DNA of 64,000 nt from Lichenostomus cassidix (lineage: Eukaryota > Chordata > Aves > Passeriformes > Meliphagidae), in NCBI GenBank assembly GCA_008360975.2, contig CM039196.1, forward strand, positions 5,064,263 through 5,128,262, given 5' to 3'. Position numbers and translations under genes: made by a program. Positions 1-9,934 of the stretch are shown here, one piece after another. A model generated the notes under the pieces. It was not told the origin of the DNA. It was given only the letters and a program-made list of their open reading frames with translations, and ran no database searches. The stretch's first letter is position 1; each line of letters begins with the position of its first letter.

Positions 1-1064
1 GGTGTTTTTAGCTAAGTGCCCAAGATGCCACATCCCTGAGCTGCTCCTAAGAGCTGCAAATTACTTACTTGACAAGGCATGTGAGGTCTTACTTGACATG
101 TGGATTCAAAGTAAGGTATGTGGCTGCTTTGGAGCAGAAAGACAGAGATGCTGCATGATTGGAACTGCAGTGTTCTTGAGGATTAGCACTGCCTGAACAG
201 AATTACATCCTATTTCCCCCTGTAATCAGCGGGACCATCTCCTGTCTTTCTAACCCTGATGAACCAGCAAAACATCTCAGCAATTCTGGGGGGATCTGCC
301 TGTGTGATCCAAAACTTGAAAGTACTCATAGTCCTTCATCAGTGCAGCAGCTTGAACAGATATGTTTGTGGATTCTGAGAAGAAAACCAGGCCAGTTGCT
401 GGTGCCAGCAGGCAGCTCCCAGTTCCATGGGGATGCTGTGACAGTTCACAAGCTCCAATGGTGGCTCACAACACTCCAGGCTGATCACATTTGCTTTTCC
501 AGCTGAGAAAGGCCTAGGGTATCCTGTGCTCACAAACCACAATGGAGCACAGATCCAGTCAGAAACCCCGGGTTGCATCACGCAGCCACACTGGAAAAAT
601 TCTGTCTTTAATTTTCTTTCCAAATGGTTGCCCTAAGCCCTAATCAGCACAGTCATGTGAAAGGCTGAGAACAAGTTGCAAGAGGCAGAAAATGAGTGGA
701 GACTTGCAGCTAGTACAGTCCTGTAACTCTGGAAATGCAGCATATTCCCAGCTAATTGGTACAACACTTGAGATCAACAGAAACATGTTATTTCCATAAC
801 AAGTGTGCAGGAGAGAGCTTCAAGTTCCACACCTCACACACAGCGGGGACTCAACAGCACTCCTCTGCAATTGCCTGGAGTCTCAAAATCAGCACTTGGC
901 CAGGAAAAGAGCAAATTCTGAATGATTGCTCCTCCGAACAGTCATCAGTTACAACTGGGACTAGTCTCCCCTCGGGTACTGGCACAAAACTTGCAATTTA
1001 GAGAAAAGCCCATCACCAACACATCTCCTGCTTGCTGATCCCCACAGCAGTGCTGCATTCTCAC
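1..1064. other. TTC28 intron 3' of exon E13, incomplete
   Basis: This intronic sequence runs off the window edge. I looked on the minus strand for the next TTC28 exon, which should begin R-S-C-Q-S-M and lead into the CHAT domain, and did not find it. The open frames here (2-196 plus, 339-623 minus, 756-1001 plus) lack recognisable domains and plausible splice flanks. I see no clear repeat. Confidence 0.7.
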
Positions 1065-1205
1065 CTGTTCAACTGGTTGTTCCTGCTGACCATCCTCAGG
1101 AAGCCAGTTGGATCGGTCATTGAGTTCAGCTTGTTATTCATCTCCTCAAACTGCTGGTCCATGATATCCCCAGCTTCACTCTCTGTCTCACTGCTAGCAC
1201 AGGCT
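1065..1205 (-). CDS. TTC28: TTC28 exon E13: acidic linker before the CHAT domain
   Basis: This 141-nt exon encodes residues 1193 to 1239 of the window model, beginning A-C-A-S-S-E-T-E-S-E-A-G and continuing D-I-M-D-Q-Q-F-E-E-M-N-N-K. The segment is acidic and polar, probably flexible or partly helical, and lies between the TPR array and the CHAT domain. It completes the split arginine codon from E12 (phase 2 in, phase 2 out). The acceptor follows a C-rich tract ending CCCCCCCAG and the donor is AG|GTGAGA. The end T-G-F-L-R-M-V-S-R-N-N-Q-L-N differs at a few residues from the mammalian form I recall (R-R-N-N-L-F-N), which is ordinary divergence in a linker. No catalytic residues are present; those would lie in downstream exons outside the window. 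Confidence 0.93.
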
Positions 1206-2900
1206 CTGGGGGGGAATCAGTGAGATGAAAGGGTCATTGATGCGAGAAAGAGCAACAGCTTGATGACAAATGCTCAGCCAGTTTGAGCGAAAATGTTTCT
1301 CAAACAGAACATCAACCAAATGCTAATGCCAGATCTTCCCTGGCTTGCCTTTTGTCAGGCATACAAGACATTACCAGCCCCATATCTCCTTCTCTTCTGG
1401 GATTTCTCAAGGTTTAATGAGTGGCACACACGGGTGAGGAGTGCAGGACCCACATTCCACGCACTGCAGGCAGGGACTTCTAAAGCTGCAGCACAGCATT
1501 GAAAAGCTGAGTCTGCAGGATACACCAGCTCAGCCCTTATCTGCCTAAGAACACGTGTGAGACATCCTTTTCAGTTCTCCACAGTAACTTCAAGCTCCAC
1601 ATGCTTCATTCACTAGCAAAGAGTGACATAGCAGAGGCAGCTGTGTTGCTACTCCTGTTATACAAAGAGGGAAAGCACAGAACAATTTACTCTGTCAATG
1701 CCTCAAGTGCAGCAGCAATACAGAGAAACAACCCAACAATTCTGTATTCCCGATCTCCTGGCATTAATATCTGAATTTTCTCAGTGCAGATTTTCCATCT
1801 AATTGCTGTTTGCATTTTCTCTTCAATCTAAAAGCAGAAGGGAAACACAACTACTGTAAGTGTATTTTTAACAACCTTTAATACAGAATTTGCATTTTAT
1901 ATGGCTGTCCTGGTTCTGGTTCAGACAGGGCTAATTTTTGCAGTAGCTGTGAGGGGGCATGGCCAGGACCCAGAGATTATTCTATACCACCTCAAGTCAT
2001 TGCTGAGGGCAGGGAAAAGGACTCTTCCAGGGAGAAGCGTTTCCCGCTGGTCCAGTAAGCATGGCACAAGCTGGTCCAGGCAAGAAACAACAAAGGGGAA
2101 AAAAGAGAAAAGAAAATGTCAACAGCTTCTCCCTGCACATTTTTCCTCCAGCTGGGGCATGCTCAGCTCTGAGTCCTGGCACAGTTTGGAGTAACACAGC
2201 TCCTTAAAGAGGCAAAAATCTTGAGTTCGTGAACCCTAGAGAGCAGCTCACATGCTCTCCCTAAAGAGAGTAGACTCTGTCCCGACACAAGTTCAAGCAG
2301 ACTTTAAAATCCCTTACACTTCTTTTCTTTTTTTGCAAGAATGCGTTACTTTGCGGATTAATTAGACCAGCTGAAAGGAGCCCTTTCTAGCAAAACTGCT
2401 ACATGAGGCCCAACTGCAGATTTCAGCTGAGGATCTGGTGTATCTGCATGTCTGCAGGGTAAGACTCAACAATCAACATGTGGGCTCTAAATTATTTACT
2501 CAGCTATAGCCACAAGCCACATAGGGGGGTTGGTTAGAATTCCTACAGTATTTGCAGTTTTTCAAAGCAAACCGTTGAAAGAGAATTAATTACACTGGAA
2601 ACTGTAAGCAGGATGAAATCTGTCCATATACAGTCAGACATGGCACCTGCCTCCTCATCCAGTCTATAGATTCACCACACAGCCTGTGGGTTTGGTGATT
2701 TGCAGGTGCATAGAGTTGTCTGGCAGGCAAATAGCCATGGATACAAAAACAAAGCCCTTTTTTTGTTGCTGCACTGAAAATCTGCCCCTTCTCTGACTCT
2801 CAGTTCTCAGACTTCTCAGCCAATTAGCTCATCCCAGAATGTCATAAATTCAGGTGGGAGAGCAGAAACCAGGGCATTAGACCCTCTCATCCCAACCCAC
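1206..2900. other. TTC28 intron between E13 and E12
   Basis: A 1,695-bp intron. It contains the ERV LTR-like fragment at about 1905-2190, annotated separately. The rest is unremarkable, with no supported exon or RNA gene. Confidence 0.85.
1905..2190 (+). mobile_element. Avian endogenous retrovirus LTR fragment (degraded)
   Basis: The segment opens TGTCCTGGTTCTGG and then shows a series of phrases I recognise from an abundant avian LTR family: GCTAATTTTTGCAGTAGCTG, GGGGGCATGGCCAGGACCC, then ATTATTCTATACCACCTCAA and GTCATTGCTGAGGGCAG. The 5' TG and the order of these blocks support a solo LTR or LTR piece in plus orientation, opposite to TTC28. I see no internal retroviral genes and no second LTR, so it is not an intact provirus. 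The 3' boundary is uncertain; the A-rich stretch at 2090-2120 may be inside or just after it. Family assignment is from memory. Confidence 0.5.
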
Positions 2901-3066
2901 CTGGTATAGTAGGAATCCACTCCCAGAGCCTCCCGCACGCTGGAGATGTGCTGCTCCAGGGCCGAGTTTGTCAGGGTCTGCAGGGCCACGCTGTTGGCTT
3001 CATGGAAGTCCCCAGCATTTTCTTGCAGGCTGTCACCCAGATAGTACTCATGGAATTTCAGAATTC
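2901..3066 (-). CDS. TTC28: TTC28 exon E12: linker with conserved helical end
   Basis: A 166-nt exon for residues 1138 to 1192 (phase 1 in, phase 2 out). It starts with the second and third bases of a glycine codon, then I-L-K-F-H-E-Y-Y-L-G. The middle is variable, and the end S-A-L-E-Q-H-I-S-S-V-R-E-A-L-G is strongly conserved with mammalian TTC28. The acceptor is CCTTGCAG|GA and the donor is CCAG|GTGGGT, slightly non-consensus but usable. The exon lies after the TPR array; the variable centre suggests a surface loop, and the conserved end may be a helix leading toward the CHAT domain. That structural reading is inference. Confidence 0.94.
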
Positions 3067-5046
3067 CTGCAAGGCACCAGAAATCAGGAGGTTATTTCTT
3101 CAGGGCAAGAACAGTGCTAACAGCAGCTGTCTAAGAAGATGGCACAGCCCTAAGCATTTGGCATTTCCAGCAAAACTGGGGCAAAGTGCTCTGTGCCAGG
3201 TCTTCACTAAACTTCTCCAGCATTTCCAGCCTTGCTTTTAAAATCTGGGTTTGTACTTTGCAGATAAAGGCTCAAAGGTACAAAGCCAGAGCAAAGCTTT
3301 TATGAGATGCTCAGAATGCCTTTGCTCCTGCAGCACTCATATAAATTATAAACCAGATCTTTCATACAAGCCTCTACTAGAGTAATTCACATTTCAAGAG
3401 ATACACATGAAAAATGCCTCTTAACAGCCTCTGAGCATATTAACCGAACACACAAGGCTCAAATACTGAAAAAGTGTTGTTACTACAGCAGAACCTCCTC
3501 CCAGCACACACAGTGATTTCACTCTAGCAAAGGAAAGAAGATGGATTAAAGCACACTGAATTATTAAAAGATAGCATTTCACAATGGGTAAACCAGATAA
3601 AGGCTACTCCTTGTTTTGCTGAGAATTCTTCCACTGCTACTGCAGATAAAACCTTCCTACCTTCAGCCTGGTCTATTATTCCTGATATAATTAATTCTGC
3701 AGCCTGTGATCAACAGTAAAAGGCTGCTCTGGGTGCCTTAGCGGCATCAATTATTACACCAGTTAGGGAAGAGCAGGGGAACAAAGAATAAAGCAACTCC
3801 TCCTGCAGCAACAGCAACAAACACAGCAACAGCCAAGAGGTTCTGAGGGTTCCACATCAGTGGGATAATGAGGACCCTGGGCTGCCACTGAAGCTGCTCC
3901 CTCTGTCAACAAACAAGAAAAGGTCACCATGGCTGGGCCAAGGTCACTGCTGAAGGGCTCCCAGCAAAGCTTCTTGAGCAGAATCCCTGAAGCACCACAG
4001 CCCATCTCCTTCTCATCACCTGACAGAACCTTCAAAGAGGCAGTCACAAACCCATGGACTCGAAGGCTGCAACTGCTTTTCTCAGTTTGGGCAAGGAGGA
4101 GACTGATCACAAAGCCCAGTGGCAAATCCTACACTTGATCCATATAATTTTAATAAGCTCAGCCTGATAGTGATACTAGAGAATTATTGATATTTTCTTG
4201 CACAAACTACAGGCCTGAAGAGCCAATTAGTAACTGGATGCACAGCAGGACAATCGCATCTTACACCCAGACAAGAAACATTTCAAAATGCCCCCAAAAA
4301 GCAGCTCTTCCAACCACTGTCATCCCATCTAAGTGAGGCATGTGTGTTTGCTTCTCTTTCTGAAGCATTTTTCGTGCAATCTAAATAGTGCTTTTTATCT
4401 CTTCAGCTTTGTCATGATGAAGGGCTGCAATTATTAAATTATATCCAGAAAGAACTTGTTAAAATTTACAGTCATCACTTTATTAGATAATGAATAACAG
4501 CTGTCTGCAAAAAGCAATCCTCTTCAAATTAATCCTCCTTGCTCCTCTGTGATAAGTGTTTCCACATTCATGTGAAGATCAGGCAGTTCAATGGCATATC
4601 AGGAAGTGGGGATGCCCTTCTGTTTTCTGCAATCCACTTCAGTGAATAAATCTCAAAAGCTTTTAGAAGAATAAAGCATGGAAATATAATTAAAGTAGGG
4701 ATTCTTAGGCACAGAAGATTTTCATAGAGCCAACATACTTGGAATTTCATTATTATTCTGTTCTGCCCTGTGGGAAATACATACAGACTGGAGGTTGAAA
4801 AATGGAAATATTAAACATGTGAAACATTTCCATCTCCAGGTGAATAACGAAGTCCTGAATAAGCACTTCTGTGTCATTACAGCTGTGGCTATGCCATAGC
4901 TTTTAGTCTATTCAGCTTTAAAGTACTAGATGGAAATGATTCCCTCCTACATTCACTCTGATCCCAAATTCATTCCTAGCTACAAACAGTACAATTCTCC
5001 CTTTGTAAGGCCTGTTCTCAGGCTCTCATGTCCCAAAGGAGCTCAC
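3067..5046. other. TTC28 intron between E12 and E11
   Basis: A 1,980-bp intron with no supported exon. Around 3790-3835 there is a short CAGCAA/CAACA-rich stretch, an imperfect low-complexity patch. A minus-strand frame at 3763-4125 crosses it and ends in a cysteine-rich run; it has no domain and is not taken as a gene. Confidence 0.8.
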
Positions 5047-5265
5047 CTGCCCCAGGAGCCAGCAGCCAGCTGTACAGATAACCTGCAGCCAGTGAGTAGT
5101 AGAGAACAAGTCCCCTCTGCCCATTCACAGTCTCCAGGACCTGGTCAAGGGTCACAGGAGAATAGGGATCTGAGTCTTGCTGCCCAGTCTGACGTTCCAC
5201 GAGCAGGTCAGCAAAAGCCCTTGTTCGTCCTCTCTCTGCTACTGCCAGTGCTTCATCATGGTGAC
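5047..5265 (-). CDS. TTC28: TTC28 exon E11: post-TPR conserved segment
   Basis: A 219-nt exon encoding residues 1065 to 1137 (phase 1 in and out). It contains H-H-D-E-A-L-A-V-A-E-R-G-R-T-R-A-F-A-D-L, which is the typical last-TPR to CHAT transition (the A-E-R-G-R-x-R-A-F-x-D-L pattern is common to TPR-CHAT proteins). It then has L-V-E-R-Q-T-G-Q-Q-D-S-D-P-Y-S-P-V and a hydrophobic end, V-L-Y-Y-S-L-A-A-G-Y-L-Y-S-W-L-L-A-P-G-A. The acceptor is TTTGCAG|GT and the donor is GCAG|GTGAGC. Known: in CHAT proteins the Y-Y-x-L...L-Y-x-W pattern begins the CHAT fold, so the fold may start here and continue in later exons. It is almost identical to mammalian TTC28. Confidence 0.96.
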
Positions 5266-5679
5266 CTGCAAAGACAAAGCCATCTCTCAGACCTGACACA
5301 AGTGTGGTCTGCAGCGCCATGTGCACAGTACAGGGACAGCTGCTATCCCAACCCCAAAGGAAACCTGGGGAAGCAGTGTCACCTATTTCCCAAATGAGTA
5401 GTGTCTGCATTGGAGTACAGTCCCACAGAACATACTTGCTGCAGGCAGCAACACAACAAGCCACAGAAAGGTAAATCAATGAAGGAAGTGAAGAAGAACC
5501 ACCAAAGGTGCCCACAACCCAAAGCCAGACACCCATATTGCTGTCCTGGAAGAGAAATGCTGTGCTGTGTGAGACAGCTGTGGAGCAAAGCACATGTCAG
5601 AAACTGCCATTGCACAAGTCCAGCTGAACTCTTGGCATGAGCCTGGAGCTCAGCCTCAGCATCTGAAGGCATCTCTTAC
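5266..5679. other. TTC28 intron between E11 and E10
   Basis: A short 414-bp intron. Minus-strand open frames (5018-5593 and 5379-5672) read through it from E11 or alongside it, but the splice sites and conservation show it is removed. Nothing else seen. Confidence 0.9.
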
Positions 5680-5809
5680 CCAGACTGACAAGCACTCGCT
5701 GCAGGGCCTGATAGGAGGATGTCTGCAGGTCAAAGAGTGACAGCTTGTAATCAGTGCTCAGCTGCACCTCGTGTCGGATGGTTTCAAACAGCGCGGAGGC
5801 CCGGTACAG
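5680..5809 (-). CDS. TTC28: TTC28 exon E10: terminal TPR segment
   Basis: A 130-nt exon for residues 1022 to 1064 (phase 0 in, phase 1 out). It reads L-Y-R-A-S-A-L-F-E-T-I-R-H-E and later L-F-D-L-Q-T-S-S-Y-Q-A-L-Q-R-V-L-V-S-L-G. This is the helical pair completing the last TPR-like units, of the kind that precedes the A-E-R-G-R-x-R-A-F motif in the next exon. The acceptor is CCTCCCAG|CT and the donor is CTGG|GTAAGA. It is shorter than 60 residues, so it does not appear as a long open frame; it was found from splice sites and reading-frame continuity. Confidence 0.94.
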
Positions 5810-6017
5810 CTGGGAGGGAAAACAGCCACAGTGACTTCCTTACGGACACTGCACAAAGCACTGGCTGGGAAAGCAGAAGGATCCAGGGCCAGCATCCCCT
5901 CAGGCACAGGAGGTCTGGCTCACACCCTCCCTATAACACACCAGACATTTTCTTCCCTGAGGACCCAGAGGGCTTGGAGGACACAAGCTCCCCAGCATGG
6001 GGCAGACCATGGTTTAC

Positions 6018-6127
6018 CTGGTGCTGGGACTCCTCCAGGTTCCCACTTGCCCAGAGGGAGAGGCCGAGGCCATGACGGATTTTTGCTTCATCTTCTCTGC
6101 GTCCCAGCTGCTCTGCCAGCCTCAGTC
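6018..6127 (-). CDS. TTC28: TTC28 exon E9: TPR unit after the main array
   Basis: A 110-nt exon for residues 985 to 1021 (phase 1 in, phase 0 out). It reads L-R-L-A-E-Q-L-G-R-R-E-D-E-A-K-I-R-H-G-L, then G-L-S-L-W-A-S-G-N-L-E-E-S-Q-H-Q. This is a standard TPR with helix A G-L-G-L-S-L-W and the turn A-S-G-N-L-E-E. The acceptor is CTTTTCAG|GA and the donor is CCAG|GTAAAC. The 208-bp intron (5810-6017) between this exon and E10 is the shortest in the window. The exon is too small to show as a long open frame. Confidence 0.94.
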
Positions 6128-7717
6128 CTGAAAAGGAGTCAGAGTGAGACAGTGCCAGAGGGGAGAAGGAGCTGTGGCCTCAGTCTCACGGGGCTTCTGT
6201 GCAGGCAGAGACAGCTGTGGAGCTGCCAGCACTGGGACAGCAAGCAGGGCAGCACCAGTGATGGGATGGTGAGCAGGGCAGGGGTGGCACCAGGACGACG
6301 AGTGGGGCACTACCAGTGCCAGGCAGCTGCTGCCAGCCCTTGCATTAGCACCAGCATGAGAGGTGCCTTAACAAGACAGACTGAGCCATGGACTGAGCTC
6401 TCCCTAAGTGAGGTTAAGGTGCCATCCCCTGAGACACACTAAGTAAGCCCCTATCAGAAAGTTCAGCTTTTAAACCCTAAAAGCTATACAAACAAAATCA
6501 CACTGAGTTGTCAAACACTGCCAGAAAAGACACCTCTTGCCACATTACTGGCTTGTTTCCCATCAGCTCCCCCTGGCCCTCTTGCAGGCTCTGCACGGTT
6601 TATGTGCTGAGGCAGAGCAGAGGGCAGGGATCTGCCGTCAACGACCTGGAGCTCATTTCACTTCCAGCAGCACACTCTGTCTTGTCCATGCTTCCATCAC
6701 ACTCCAAACCTCTCACCTTCGTGGCCCCTGCTGACAACAAGGACACCTCCTCTGAAGCACCTCAGGTTTCCTCCAGCCTGGGGAGCAGGGCCCTGGCTGT
6801 CACCATGCAGCTCAGCAGCAGCTAGTATTCCCAGGCTAAGCAGGAATTCTGCAGCACACCAGGAGAAGGAGCTGTGTTTCATTTCTCCTCTTCCAACAAC
6901 ATATTGGAATCCTGCCAAGGTCAGTTTCATGAAAACCAAACTAACTGATGTAATTCATCCTTCGGCCTCCAGTTTCATACACTCCAGCTACATTACTCAT
7001 ATGCTGCATCAGAGCCCACAGCTTGATCAGCTGCTGCCTGCATGCTGGAGCCCCTTGCAGCAGCACAATTCCCAGGCCGGCACTGACCCAGCAGGGGAAG
7101 ATGACTTCTTGAAACCTCAGGCTGAATCTCCCTCACCTCTCTATCAAACAGCACTTGTTTTCACTCACACTTTAGAGTCACTCACCCACCTTGTCTCACT
7201 CCCAGGTGAATACATAAAGAAAAGCCAGGTGGCTACCAGCAAGGCATAAATCTCTCCCAAGGGACCTCTCAGGATCAGCAAGATTCATCATAATCTCCTG
7301 TGGTTTTCCCAGAGCCAGATCCTAGTACGCAATGCCATTTATAGAGAAGGTTTACACCTTCTAGGTTTCAGGCACAAATGAGCTTTACAAAGAGACTCTG
7401 CTAGCTACAGTCTGGATTCATGCTCTGAGGCACCTAAGATGCCCCCAGGAAGGCAGAGATCATGCTTTGTCTAGAGGACACCAAGAAGGCTCCAACTGAG
7501 ATGGCATGCTGACTGTAACAGTTCCACAGACAGCTACTCACATGGATGTTCAGCAGTAACTATGGATGTCTGCAAGAGCTTCTGCATCAAAGGCCACTGT
7601 CAATCACATCCTGTTAGAGCCACATTTACAGTACCTCACCTCTCCATGTTTTCAGGTCTCCCTTCCACCCTTCTGACCCTACCACTGCATGCTCTGTTGT
7701 ATAACTCAGCCTCTTAC
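6128..7717. other. TTC28 intron between E9 and E8
   Basis: A 1,590-bp intron. Overlapping short open frames on both strands (for example 5771-6442 plus, which crosses E9 antisense) are chance. No repeat, RNA gene or further exon recognised. Confidence 0.85.
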
Positions 7718-8241
7718 CTTCCTGCAGGTACATCACAGCCTGAGAGTAGTTCTGTAAAGCATGATGAGTCCTCCCCAGGCTGCTGTAAGACACCGTTTTG
7801 GCTACCAGGTCGTTCATCTGTGCTGCAATGCTGAGGTGCTGCTCCTGATAAACCACTGCCCTCTCGTAGGTGCCCAAGGACTCGTAGGTCAGGCCCAGGT
7901 TGCCATAGGCCCTGCCCTGGCCAGCGGGGTTGTTGGTCTCCTCAGCAATCTGCAGGTCCAGCTGGTGGTACTGCAGGGCAGTCTCATACTCGCCCATCTG
8001 CTGGTAGACGCCGCCAAGGCCACAGGCAGCATCGCTCTCCAGAGCTCGGTCCTTCATCTCCCGAGCGATGTTCAGCTGCCGCTCCAGGCATGAGATGGCT
8101 TGCTCGTAGTTGCCCAGCTGGCTGTGCAGGCTTCCCAGCTCCCCGTAGGCCTGGGCTTTGTTAAATGCCTCCCCCAGCTCATGGGCTACTACAAGTCTCT
8201 TCTCAAAGCACACCAGAGCCTGCTGTAAACTTCCCATAGCC
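7718..8241 (-). CDS. TTC28: TTC28 exon E8: four to five TPR repeats
   Basis: A 524-nt exon for residues 810 to 984 (phase 2 in, phase 1 out). After the split arginine codon it begins A-M-G-S-L-Q-Q-A-L-V-C-F-E-K-R. It contains successive 40-residue TPRs with helix A motifs G-E-L-G-S-L-H-S-Q-L-G-N-Y, G-L-G-G-V-Y-Q-Q-M-G-E-Y, G-N-L-G-L-T-Y-E-S-L-G-T-Y and S-S-L-G-R-T-H-H-A-L-Q-N-Y, ending A-V-M-Y-L-Q-E-G. These are the LGN/Pins-type repeats expected to form a superhelical protein-binding surface. The acceptor is CCTTGTAG|GG and the donor is GAAG|GTAAGA. It is close to identical to mammalian TTC28. The intron to E7 is 351 bp. Confidence 0.97.
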
Positions 8242-8592
8242 CTACAAGGGAAGAAAACAGCGGTGTTTATTTTGCTGGTATTTCCTTGAGACAAAGTGTT
8301 TTGTCATTTCCCCTGGAGGCCAGCTCGAACCTTTCAGGCAGAGGCAAACTCTTACCCCAGGAGACATCCCCAGCACCTTTGAATCAGCCTCCACCTCTCT
8401 GGGCAGAGCAACATCAGCTTCGTAATTTGAGTTGTCAGCACAGTCCTCAGCACCCACAGGACTCTCTAACTCATGCCTGTGTCACATCCCTGTGCATGTG
8501 TGCCAAGGCCCCCTAACACACCCCATCAGTAACACACCACACAGACTGTATTTGTACATCACTGCCACTAGAACACACATGCAGCTCCTTAC
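8242..8592. other. TTC28 intron between E8 and E7
   Basis: A 351-bp intron with a clear pyrimidine tract before the E8 acceptor. Nothing else seen. Confidence 0.9.
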
Positions 8593-9934
8593 CTGTGCCC
8601 GCTGCCCAAGCCTCGGTAGGCTTTTGCCTGATCTTGCATACGGTTCAAGCTTTGAGCCACAGACAGGTACTGTTCATAATATTTTATAGCTTCCTCAAAA
8701 TCTCCCAGAGCCTCATAACAATCTCCCAGGTTCCCATACGCTCGGCCCCGATCTAGCACGGATTCATTCCCGCTGAGCTGCTGCAGCATGGCCAGCTGCT
8801 GTTCGAAGTAGCCAATCGCTTCCTCCATGACATTCATGTTCATCTTGGTAATGCCCATGTTTCCGTAGACTTGGGCTTCGATGCCAGGGTCCTTCAACTT
8901 CTGCCCCAGCTCCAGTTGTTCTTCGTAGCACTTGAAGGCCATGGTGTACTTCCCAAGTGACATATACACTGCAGCAAGGTGACCATGTGCTCTGCATTCA
9001 CCCGACATATCCCCCAGCTCCTGGTACACCTCCAGCTCCTGTGTGTGGTAACCTAAAGCCTTGTCACACTTCTGTACCATCCTGTATGCAGAGCCCAGAG
9101 CTGCATAGGCATTGGCTTCCAGTCTCCTGTCTTTAACATGATGGGCTAAGCTCAGCTGCTGCTCATAAAATTTTATTGCACCATGTACATCTCTTTTACA
9201 GACAAAAATATCCCCCAAGTTCCCCAGAGCTCGGAATTTGGCCTGGGAATTGTTCAGAGACTGTGCCAGGGACAGCAGGTACTTTTGACACTCCTCTGCT
9301 TTGCTGAAGTCCATCAAGGCTTTGAAGGCCAGGCCCAGGTTGCAATAGGCTTTGGCTTGGCTCAGCTTGTCATGAAGATCCTTTGCTAAAGCTAGATCCT
9401 GCTCGTAGTACTTAACAGCTTCCTCATAGTTGCCGAGGCAATAATGGGCATAGCCAAGGTTATGGCAAACTTTCCCCTCCCCTTCCATGTCCTGCAGCTC
9501 TGGGGACAAGCGCAGGTACTGCTCATAGTACGGGGCTGCCTGCACGTACTCTCCTCGTGAGCAGTGGAAGTTGCCCAGATTGCTGAGGGCTCGCGCTTCG
9601 CTCTGGATGTCCCGCAGCTCCCGGGCAATGTTGAGATGATTCTGGTAGTGCTGCAGAGCACGGTCATGAGCACCCAGCGCCTGATAGGCAACCGCCAAGT
9701 TGCCGTGCGTGGATGCCTGAGAGGCACGGTCGTTGACTTCCATGGAAATCTGCAGCTCCTGCCGATGGTATTTGACAGCCTGGTCGTACATGCCGAGGGC
9801 GTTGTAAGCGTTGCCCATGTTGCCGTAGGCTCGGCCTTGGGCGGCGTAATCGCTCAGCTCCTGAGCTATGGACAGGTGTGTCTTGTGCAGCCGCAGCGCA
9901 GTGTCATAGTCACCCTTCATCTGGTGAATGATTC
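8593..9934 (-). CDS. TTC28: TTC28 exon E7: giant TPR exon, about ten full repeats
   Basis: A 1,342-nt internal exon for residues 363 to 809 (phase 1 in, phase 2 out). It starts I-I-H-Q-M-K-G-D-Y-D-T-A-L and ends A-Y-R-G-L-G-S-G-H-R. It completes one repeat, holds ten full TPRs of about 40 residues and begins another. Each has an A/G-x-x-N-L/M-G helix A, an L-G/K/R-x-Y/F turn and a closing L-x-I/L-A. Repeat helices include G-N-M-G-N-A-Y-N-A-L-G-M-Y, H-N-L-G-Y-A-H-Y-C-L-G-N-Y and G-N-L-G-D-C-Y-E-A-L-G-D-F. One linker carries a short insertion (Q-Q-L-S-G-N-E-S-V-L-D-R), breaking the 40-residue period once. The acceptor is TTTTCCAG|GA and the donor is CACAG|GTAAGG. Overlapping open frames on both strands (9392-9727 minus, 8764-8997 minus, 9564-10151 plus) are shadows of the repetitive coding sequence. 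Confidence 0.98.

Noticed and set aside
5018..5593. 191-codon minus-strand frame read as one exon
   Set aside because: Only 5047-5265 is conserved TTC28 sequence. Upstream of the acceptor at 5266 the frame is intron read-through, and below 5047 it reads past the donor.
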